Part shown: positions 25,201 to 33,513 of the stretch, one piece after another
How the letters are laid out: every line of letters begins with the position of its first letter
Position numbering within the stretch: position 1 is the first letter of the stretch
Program-made: the position numbers and the translations under genes
Origin: Lojkania enalia
Lineage: Eukaryota; Ascomycota; Dothideomycetes; Pleosporales
Assembly: GCA_010094045.1 (NCBI GenBank)
Contig: ML986699.1
Coordinates: 1,821 to 65,813, forward strand
Direction: 5' to 3'
Length of the DNA stretch: 63,993 nucleotides
Notes under the pieces: generated by a model
What the model saw: only the letters and a program-made list of their open reading frames with translations
Database searches by the model: none
Told to the model about the DNA's origin: nothing

Positions 25201-26802
25201 AGCAGTTTCGTTAATTCAGTGGCTTTCTCCCACGACTCAGCCCGGCTGGCGTCGGCGTCGGGGTCAGACGACAACGCGATCAAGATCTGGGATGCGAGCA
25301 GCGGCGAGTGCCTCCAGACGCTCGAGGGCCATGGCAGTTTAGTCAATTCTGTGGCCTTCTCCCACGACTCAGCTCGGCTGGCGTCGGCGTCTTACGACAA
25401 GATAGTCAAGATCTGGGATGCGAGCAGCGGTGAGTGCCTCCAAACGCTCGAGGGCCATTGCAGTTTCATCACTTCAGTGGCCTTCTCCCACGACTCAGCC
25501 CGGCTGGCGTCGGGGTCAGACGACAACACGATCAAGATCTGGGATGCGAGCAGCGGCGAGTGCCTCCAGACGCTCGAGGGCCATAGCAGAGGCGTCAAGT
25601 CAGTTGCCTTCTCCCACGACTCAGCCCGGCTGGCGTCGGCGTCGGACGACAACACGATCAAGATCTGGGATGCGAGCAGCGACGAGAGCTTCCAAATGCT
25701 CGAGGGCCATAGCAGTGCCGTCAAGTCAGTGGCCTTCTCCCACGACTCAGCTCGGCTGGCGTCGGTGTCCATCCACGACAACACGGTCAAGATCTGGGAT
25801 GCGAGCAGCGGTGAGTGCCTCCAGACACTCAAGGGCCATAGTGGTTTCATCACTTCAGTGGCCTTCTCCCACGACTCAACCCGGCTGGCGTCGGCGTCGG
25901 CGTTGTACGACAACACGGTCAAGATCTGGGATGCGAGCAGCGGCGAGTGCCTCCAGACGCTCGAGAGCCGTTGCGGTCTCATCACTTCAGTGACCTTCTC
26001 CCACGACTCAGCCCGGCTAGCGTTGGCGTCGGTCCACAGCAACACCGTCGAGATCTGGGATGCGAGCAGCGGCGAATGCTTCCAGGCGCTTAATGGCCAT
26101 TGCAGTGGCGTCCATTCAGTGGCCTTCTCCCACGACTCAGCCCGGCTGGCGTCGGCGTCGCACGACAAGGTAGTCAAGATCTGGGATGCGAGCAGCGGCA
26201 AGTGCCTCCAGACGCTCGAGGGCCATAGCGATTACATCACTTCAGCGGCCTTCTCCCACGACTCAGCCCGGCTGGCGTCGGCGTCGCACGACAACACGAT
26301 CAAGATCTGGGATGCGAGCAGCGGCGAGTGCCTCCAGACGCTCGAGGGCCATAGTGATGACGTCACTTCAGTGGCCTTCTCCCACGACTCAGCCTGGCTG
26401 GCGTCGACGTCGGACGACAAGACGGTCAAAATCTGGGATACGAGCAGCGGCGAGTGCCTCCAGACGCTCATCATTGGCAAAGCACTCGTCCGCATCTCAT
26501 TTGACATTACCGACTCATATCTTCAAACGGAGATTGGCGCTATTGAAGTCAGTGCTCTATCAGATTCGAGAGCCTGTCTATCCCATTCGGAACCTCGGAG
26601 TCCTCAATATCAAGGCCTAGCCTTGGGTGCAGATGGTGTATGGATAACATACAATTCAGAGAACCTAATATGGCTACCCTCAGAGTATCGACCATTATGT
26701 TCAGTGGTATCAGAGAAGATGATTGGTATTGGTGTTGGAACTGGAAGGGTATGGATATTCAAAGTTGAGCTTAACGCTAAGGCTAGAACATTTGCATCAT
26801 GA
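22284..26802 (+). CDS. HET-NACHT-WD40 NLR-type receptor (HNWD, HET-E/HET-D-like)
   Basis: Two exons, 22284-24536 and 24589-26802, split by a 52-nt intron (GT..CTGAT..TAG), give 1488 residues. The start is ATG 22284 because MRLLRR..DTGDFSL is the usual start of HET proteins. Residues 1-about 200 are a HET domain (AILSHTWG, WIDTCCIDK, GWTLQELLAP, YSLLGIFDV). A NACHT NTPase follows, with Walker A GDPGKGKT at 302-309 and Walker B LIIDALDE at 405-412. Residues 823-1373 are 13 WD40 repeats of 41-44 residues, then a degenerate 14th and a unique tail, which fits two seven-blade propellers. In Podospora such proteins sense non-self partners and trigger cell death; that role is inferred here. The gene has no RIP although it sits 0.85 kb from a RIP-saturated block. 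Confidence 0.93.
24802..26454 (+). repeat. Tandem array of 13 near-identical WD40 units (about 126 bp each)
   Basis: In-frame minisatellite coding for the beta-propeller blades. The unit core SVAFSHDSARLAS...KIWDASSGECLQTLEGH is almost invariant, whereas the four residues after EGHS (for example GYIS, SFVN, RGVK, SFIT, DYIT, DDVT) and the pair before TVKIWD/TIKIWD vary. Units are 41-44 codons long; units 4, 8, 9 and 10 carry one or two extra codons. Unit 10 has lost the GH dipeptide (ESR). The pattern of conserved framework and variable surface matches concerted evolution with diversification, as known for HNWD genes. Confidence 0.93.
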
Positions 26803-26986
26803 TTTCTTACTATATTTTATTATGCTCTCTATTTCACAGAGGGTTAGGATCAGCATAATAAATAGCTTGCCAATTACCACAGCGAAGAAAACTCTAGATC
26901 AAGTGACAAGATGTCCACGTGCAGAATTATGTGTTAAATATTTGTCACTTGAGTCTGACCAGAGGCAGACGAACGCCTCAATCGCG

Positions 26987-27307
26987 CTAGCAGGGAGGAT
27001 TGCCGACCCGCTCTGGCCATGATCTTGTATGGCGGCGACGGTAGTATATTACTTTCCTTTTCTTTCCTTTGTTGAGCAGGGAGTTAGGTATTGGATGAGC
27101 AGGTCTCATAGTTGGCTTTTGAAATGGAGCAGGCATAAGGAAGCAGAATGTATATAGCTGGCGCTTTGTAACGGCCCATACCCATAGGGTGCATGGCCAT
27201 AATAGAACACACACACACACACACGTATGGCGGCGAATTCTGGTGTTTTCAGAGATTCGAGTTGGTTGACGGGAGGCATGGCTAAGGCTGAGGTTTGGGC
27301 GGCGGGG
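26987..27307 (+). repeat. Right arm of inverted repeat flanking the NLR gene, split by an insertion
   Basis: Block A (26987-27038) and block B (27225-27307) are reverse complements of the contiguous left arm at 21814-21936. Block B is identical over 83 bp, block A is diverged. Block B recreates the first 27 codons of the 88-residue ORF, then hits TAA as homology ends at 27307. Confidence 0.9.
27039..27224. mobile_element. 186-bp insertion with 12-bp target duplication and (AC)9 end
   Basis: The 12-mer GTATGGCGGCGA occurs on both sides (27027-27038 and 27225-27236) but once in the uninterrupted left arm, so this is a clean insertion. It ends in (AC)9 at 27207-27224. A long target duplication plus a simple-repeat tail resembles SINE or 5'-truncated LINE insertions. 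I see no A/B boxes, inverted ends or LTR ends, so the class is unknown. Confidence 0.65.
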
Positions 27308-27790
27308 TAACCTAATAAGTTACGTGTTGGCTGACTAAATAAAAGCCGTGGCTGAGTTCTTATACTGCTCTTAATCCTAAGCTGGATTTATTTGTCTTCT
27401 AGAGCGCTTATATAATATATAGAGCCTAGATTAATAGTAAGTTACCTATAGAGTTATCTTATATTAGGAGGGTTTAGTAGTTCGCTTCTACTAAAGGTAC
27501 TAATCTATCTAGTAGCTAAGTATAAATTTATTTATAATAGTATATATAAGGCTAATAATAGTTTTAAAGTATTAAAAGGGGTTTTTAAAGCTTAGATAAG
27601 CTCTTTTATAAAAATATAGAGTAATAAGAACTTAATACTAGTACTATAAAAAGGGAACTCTATTATACTATAAAAAAAAGTATAGAATAAATTAGGCTTA
27701 GAAGTAATAATTTAAAAGTAATTTTTAGGGAAGAGTAGATTATAAATATTTAATATTAGCTCTAGCAGACTATTTTTAAAGAATCACAGC
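27308..27790. other. Small AT-rich, RIP-like island
   Basis: About 480 bp with the same TA-rich, CpA/TpG-poor composition as the left 21 kb, bounded by GC-normal sequence on both sides. No domain can be read on either strand. It is most likely a decayed transposon fragment. The flank 27790-28077 has normal composition and no gene that I can see. Confidence 0.6.
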
Positions 27791-28077
27791 CGTATTTACT
27801 GTATGTACGGTGTTTTAGCTGCTAAAGTCCAAAGTACCCCTCATTTATCTCGCCACGCCGTGCGTCTCGCTACGCAGGGATGCACGTTAAGTCATCAGGA
27901 GGTTATTTGTTTGGTCCGATTGGATGGTAAGCGAATGTAACAATGGTTGTGCCGTGCCCCACTTTCGACGATTGGATGAGGCTAACACTGCCCACTTTTT
28001 GAACGAAAGAATGAGATAGGCTAGAAGAATTAATCTAGTCATATATAATAATTAAGCAAAATTGCCTTCAACGACAG

Positions 28078-28225
28078 TCCGTTATGGTGTATCGGCTAGC
28101 ATCCGTCGCTTTCATAAGCCCGTAAGGCAATGTCAGCCTCCGACGAGAGCCGGTAAGTCACATGAGTGTCTTGCTTTAGAATCGAAACTAACTTGAACAC
28201 AAGGGTTCGACTCCCGGTAACGGAA
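28078..28225 (+). tRNA. tRNA-Glu (anticodon UUC) with anticodon-loop intron and a 51-nt T-stem insertion
   Basis: Three exon pieces, 28078-28114, 28140-28152 and 28204-28225, join to a 72-nt cloverleaf. The acceptor stem TCCGTTA pairs perfectly with TAACGGA, the anticodon stem is CGTCG/CGACG with loop CTTTCAC (anticodon TTC at 28111-28113), and the T stem is CCGGG/CCCGG around TTCGACT. The first intron (28115-28139, 25 nt) follows position 37, the usual eukaryotic site. The second (28153-28203, 51 nt) breaks the T stem and has GTAAGT at its start, CTAAC at 28188-28192 and CACAAG at its end. The B-box GGTTCGACTCC and the A-box region are intact. Whether the second insertion is removed is not known. 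Confidence 0.85.
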
Positions 28226-28229
28226 CTTA

Positions 28230-28237
28230 TTTTTTTT
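28230..28237 (+). terminator. RNA polymerase III terminator of the tRNA gene
   Basis: A run of eight T residues four bases after the tRNA 3' end. Confidence 0.85.
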
Positions 28238-28817
28238 GCACTTTTGCCAACGCATTCACAACAATCCCCTCCACCGTTCTTCTCCGTAGGGGCGTACTTT
28301 CATTTCTTTTGCTTCTCGTTTTCTAGTACTTTATTTACATTGGGGCAAGATCATCACATTTGCATTGGTATCATGTTCATTCTATTGGTTGCATTTGTCT
28401 AAGAGTAAAAGCTCAGGTCACATGCCTGATCAGCTGTACAGCCCTTAACTAAGCAGTCTCATGTACTATATATTCCCCCGCCGTACCTTGACCGAGAGGT
28501 CAAGGGAACACTACAGCGCACCATCAATACATCTATCTATACTACCCTATACAGTCTCCACCCCCCTCCTGCTTACAAAGAGGAACAAGTTGATAGTCAG
28601 CAAGATACTTTTTTAATGTGTTGCATCCTGTAATAGCGCTCCAAAAAGAAATTTATTTGTCACGGCTTCTCTCGACAATGCATTCCCCGAAAATAGTCTA
28701 AGTGATATTTTCCCAGTCTCGCATCCATTACTAAACAGACATATCCTGCTTTATTTTCCTTATGCGATGCCACCATCTTCATGGAAAATTTGGCTCTCGT
28801 GTTCTCTATCGCTCTCC

Positions 28818-31740
28818 TCATCGATACTCGTCTTCAGAGTCCGACAGATCTTGTTCAGATTCCATCCTTTCAACAATTTCTGCAAGAGTATAAAAATCTG
28901 AGAACCCATAACTCTCTGTCTTGAAATCCAAAATCGCCCGTGCTACTATAATATAGCCTGACTTCCAGGCAACGTACACCGCCCTCTAATATTGCTTATT
29001 CCCTTTGCTCCTGACTTCCATTCTAATCTCAAGTAAACATTGGACCATGTCCAGGCGATCCCGATATGCGGCAACTTCAAGAGCGGTTTGATCTTCTTTC
29101 CCTTGACTAGGCTTATTCATGTCACCGCCAGCTTCAACTAGAATCCTGAGGATCTCAATGTTGCCATTTTCCACGGCTTCCTGGACGGGCGTACTCCAAC
29201 GGTCATTACGTGTAATTCATAGTGTTGAGGTCCGCATCATGCGACAGAAGAAGGCAGATTGACTCGTCGTATTATATAATATTAAAGAAGGGGGATGCGG
29301 CGTAAGTCTCCTAAATAAATACTGGGTTCTGCACTGTGGTGTAAGAGGAGATAGATAATGTGCGTATCTCCGTATGAAGACATGTATGTTTTGAGGGGTT
29401 TTTCGCAGCTTTCAAGAAGCCATTCAAAAAACTGGCCCACCGCTCCACGCTACCTTTCTATCCTGCGCGCGTCTATGGGTATTTCTGACAAAGCTAACGA
29501 GCTTCTCCGGGGCACCGGCAGCACTTCTCTCTTTCGCGACTAGGAGGTAAGGTTTAATGCCTGTCGTCAAAAGGTAATCTAGTACGTTATAGCTCCCAAC
29601 ACGTGCGGCTGAAGCTATCAAGATAGCACTATAGTCTTTCGACAGAGCTATATGCCACGTCCTTTTTTTTTTTTTTTTTTCGCGAAAAGATGCAGGACTA
29701 GTCCCAAGTCTTTTCTCTGGCCTGCCCAATACCAGGCTTGGGGATTGTCTAGCGGAACCCCAGCGCCCAAGAATCCCTTGATCAAATCGAATGATTGGTA
29801 TCGGACAACCACAGAAAAACTATCGCGGTCAAGTGTTGTAAGTGAATATGGTAGACCGACCAACATGAAATAAATAATAGTAGGAGACCTACCGACTAGC
29901 GCGGGATGTAAGAGCTTCCATTTGACAAGATTTTCTTCACTGACATCCACGCCATACTGTACCAAGAGGAAAAATATGGCATCTAATCCTTTCTGCGCAG
30001 CAACTTGCAGGGACCGTACCGATTTATTCTGGTTCCTCTATAAATCTATGATCTAATAGAAGTCTGCATCAGCACTAGGGTCTTAAAGATATACAATATC
30101 TTTATAGCTTTCACTCGCGGCAACCCAAATTGTAAAATACCCGTCTATTGCCAAGTTTGGGTTAGCGCCTTCATTGATCAGGAATTTAGCCATCTCAATA
30201 TGGCTATGGTATAACGCTTTGAAGATAGCAGAACTTTTGGACCAGATGCGGCCCATATTGGAATTGACATTTTCTCCTCGATCAATCATGTTGCTTGCTA
30301 ATCCAATATGGCCTCCAAATGCCGCTCTATATAAGGCTAAGTTCAAAGCCTGTTCGGAATTGTCCTCGCCGACTGAGAAATTGGAAATCAGGATATCTAC
30401 TATCCTATCGATTCCAATACAAGCGGCACCAAGGATAACCTCGCCCTTGTTGTTCTTCACAGCTTTCGTGAATACTTCTTTTGGGACTTCATCTCGAAAA
30501 GTCTAAAAACCGATTGTCGACATACATCTTGTAATAGCTTCATGGATGCTATATACCACCCTAGCCTCGAAAGCGATTGGTTCCCTTCCATAGAGGCAGC
30601 TAATGCTTTGGAACATTGCTCGGAGCACGTCGGGTGTTTTCAAGTTCAATGGCATAGCCGAGTCATGTACAAACCCCGTCTTTGTAGAAGTAGAATGGGC
30701 TGACGCCCGAAGCGATCAAGACCTTGACTAGGGATATATTATCTCATTCAAGGGCTGAATCAAGAAAGTTCTCCGCAAAGGCGGGTGCACTAGAGAAGTC
30801 TTTAGAAGTTGCTCGATGACGGCTAAATTGCGTGGTTGCGCGCACACCTTCTGAAGAATTGCATCGATATTGTCGTCGTTAAGTTTATTGGAGTATAGGG
30901 CCATCGCAAGTTGAATGAATGCAATCACGGTGCCTTAGGCGTGAATATCACGAAAAGTCCTTAGACTCTGATAGCAAGAGTGGCTGCTATGGGAAATTGT
31001 ATGGATCATTAGGTTGGCGGAACTAGTTGCTAGAGCCGCCTCTGTCAAAGAATCTTCGAGGGTCGATCTGTGAGTTTAATTGAGTGCGGAGACGTAGTTT
31101 TCCGTCGAACAAGACGTATTCGAATTGTACCCGAACAAATTCATAGCGCTGCTTTTGTTGGATACTATTTGGAAGCTAGAGACTAGTGTTGGAGGGTGGA
31201 TATCGAGGTGATAGACCTCACAAACATCGGCGTTTGCAGACTAGTCCCGATTAGGACTAGCTCTATTTAGATAGTCCTTTTGAGAGCGCGCTCCACCAAG
31301 CAAGCAATGAAAAATGTCATGGGGATTTTCGGCTAGTCTGCCGAGCTGTATCAGATATCGACGTACGATATCACGGTCGATATCACGCTGGATATCAGCT
31401 GATATACCCCTTTTTCATGTACATAAATATGGCCCGCTGGCCATCTTTAATCAACCAGTTCAGCTCCTCATCTCCCTCCCTGAGACAAGATTCGCCTCTC
31501 ACCACAAAAAACATGCCTCCTCTACTCTGTTTCCCACAGCTCAACAACTAGTTGTGTCTATAATGAAATTTGCTTGTATTGAGAGCTAATGAATTTCTGG
31601 AATGATCTCTAAGGAATGCTCTCATAGACCTTGAGAAGACATTCACAAAGTGCATTATCGATACCATTTCCGGGAGAAGATGCCATCAATTCCTTACATG
31701 TTTCGACGTTATCAAGTTCTTAGGTTCCTGCAAGGGGTCA
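28818..31740 (-). pseudogene. Ankyrin-repeat protein gene, broken
   Basis: Minus-strand coding sequence is recognisable from about 31738 down to a stop at 28818-28820. An N-terminal part (ELDNVETCKELMASS..., then YEFVRVQFEYVLFDGKLRLR in another frame) is followed by ankyrin-like repeats (HIGLASNMIDRGENVNSN, HIEMAKFLINEGANPNLA, NIEILRILVEAGGDMNKP, TALEVAAYRDRLDMVQCLLE) and an acidic end (EQDLSDSEDEYR). Damage: several in-frame stops (near 31612, 30085, 30054, 28984), a frame change at an 18-base T run (29663-29680), and a solo copia LTR at 31187-31546. Ankyrin proteins of this style often accompany HET/NLR loci in fungi. No intron model was built, so the number of lesions is a minimum estimate. 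Confidence 0.75.
31187..31546 (+). repeat. Solo copia LTR (360-bp long form) with ACTAG target duplication
   Basis: Starts TGTTGGAGGGTGG and ends CTCAACA, flanked by ACTAG at 31182-31186 and 31547-31551. Its first about 125 bp and last about 40 bp match the 164-bp LTRs of the copia element at 16328-21436; about 200 bp in the middle is extra. The extra part has four GATATC sites within about 45 bp (31353-31396). There is little sign of RIP. It lies inside the ankyrin pseudogene. Confidence 0.9.
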
Positions 31741-32747
31741 GTCTACATTCAGAAATATACTTGTAAGTATTGGAGCAGATGAGGAGAAAAAATAATATTG
31801 ATTCATATGGAGGATCAAGGCTATTTATACTGTCTGTCCTAGTATCACATAATATCAGAGCTAGTACTTAATAGGGATCGTGCCATATATATAACCTTAC
31901 AAGACTTATGGACTTATTGTCTTGGACGAGTTCAAGTTTGGGCCGAAATGCATGGCGCACTCTGCCTCGTTGAATCCCTTCCTTTGACACAAGTAGGCCA
32001 TCGATTCTTAGACCCGAGTCTGGCTTTCCAGCTGCTTTGCGCTTCTGGACCTGTTGATCAGTCAATTTCCATTCACTACTTGAGAATTTCTTTCACCGAC
32101 CTCACCTACCAAAGTTGCGCTCGTATTGTAACGTGCTTCTCACTGTTGGCAATATATAAAGTAGAAATTTTTCCACGAGTATCTTTTAAATGCGCTTCTT
32201 TCGACTGAAGCTGTAATGAATATTCATAATGCTCATAACATCCTTGTGATACCATTCTTGTGTCATGTAGAGGTCGAAAATGACATCTTTGTGGTAGTCC
32301 CGAGAGCTCTCTCCTTAGTGCGCTTGGACATTGTGGACATTGGGGAAGAAAATTCGGTAGGAAAACCCCTGGACGTAGGGGGAAGAAAACAAATAGTCGG
32401 ATGAAAGGCGAGCTAAAGAAATTAAAAAACTAGCAAAAGGCGAAAGGAGAGGAGAGATGGCCCTACTTAAAATGAATAAGAGGATTACAAGCTCGAGTTC
32501 CATTTCTGTCTGCGGAGCTCCCTAGCGATCCACGCGATTGGCCCTCTTCGAAATCCGCATTTTGGCTCACCGATTTTCAGCCTCGCAAACTACATGGCTA
32601 TTACTAATTATCCGGAATCGGAATCTGGGTTTCAACACTTCTACACGGGCTTACTCTTTTTTTTCATTAGACTTATCTAGAGGCGCAGCCCAGGGTGCGA
32701 TTCCTTAGCCGAATCTCCTTCTGTGGGGTGCACGCGAATTCTGGGTT
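31740..32747. other. No gene recognised
   Basis: About 1 kb of mixed composition. Several short frames exist on both strands but none has a recognisable domain, a convincing splice pattern or coding-like composition. Confidence 0.4.
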
Positions 32748-33020
32748 TCAATTGCACATAGCATTTGCCCGGTTAAGCCTGAATTCTAAGTAGGAGAAGT
32801 CTTCGTTTTCAGGGTAGATTAATTCCCCCGCGGGGCCCGACGGGTCTGTCTCTAGTGCATCCCAACCATTTCCAGAGTGCAGATTGAAGCCTTCCGCCAT
32901 GACGCCTGAAGCTTGGATTGGGTTGGTCACAATATTCTTCACGATACCCACTACTTTCTTGATTATTTTCAAAATATACCAACAGTGCGGATGGAGATGG
33001 GCTCCAGGTATGCATCGCAT
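32748..33020 (-). CDS. Hypothetical reverse-strand ORF (90 residues)
   Basis: ATG at 33020, stop at 32748. The second half (GFNLHSGNGWDALETD..., ending RLNRANAMCN) looks coding-like; the first half is basic and hydrophobic (WYILKIIKKVVGIVKNIV). A different frame upstream (SYGPTHIVEDRDWRALYLV) also looks coding-like, so this may be the last part of a spliced or broken gene. I recognise no family. It lies about 500 bp beyond the 3' end of the amylase gene on the same strand. Confidence 0.25.
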   Translation of the reverse strand: MRCIPGAHLHPHCWYILKIIKKVVGIVKNIVTNPIQASGVMAEGFNLHSGNGWDALETDPSGPAGELIYPENEDFSYLEFRLNRANAMCN

Positions 33021-33513
33021 TCATGGTACGCATAGCCGGTCCTAACTTCGATAACTAGATATAATGCTCGCCAATCGCGGTCTTCAACTATATGCGTCGG
33101 TCCATATGAACATCCCTGAAGAAACATATGAGATGGACTATTTGCTCAGACATGCTTGAGTGTAAGTCTGTGTCAAGGAAGTGCCGGAGGAATGGGCTCA
33201 TCGCCTGTATAGCTATTTTATAGTAATTCAAGTAGCTTAAACATTATCCTTTACGACGTACTTACACTATTATGGACTGTTCTGGGTGCTCTAGTTGTCC
33301 TGTACTTATATTCAAGAAGGGATGTTTGTTCGGACGTTCGGTCATCTGTTAGTGTAGGAATTGAAAGCGAGCCTGCTATTGATGTTAGTTTGGAACTCTA
33401 TACCCTGTCTTCTGTCCATGGTTCTGGATAGGAAATGTGCTCCGGTTACTCTATAGTTATAGACAGGGATATTGCACCCATTCCCCATATCTTCTATTCC
33501 TTTCCATGTCCTC

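Noticed and set aside
24802..26454. CRISPR-like array (regular direct repeats with variable spacers)
   Set aside because: The repeats are in-frame WD40 coding units in a eukaryotic gene; there are no cas genes or leader.
24788..26620. Long alternative frames on both strands across the WD40 array (up to 269 codons)
   Set aside because: They are shadows of the tandem repeat: a 126-bp unit divisible by three keeps all six frames periodic. Only the KIWDASSGE frame gives a known fold.
29648..29873. ORFs with poly-Phe or poly-Lys on either strand
   Set aside because: Produced by the 18-base T run inside the ankyrin pseudogene.
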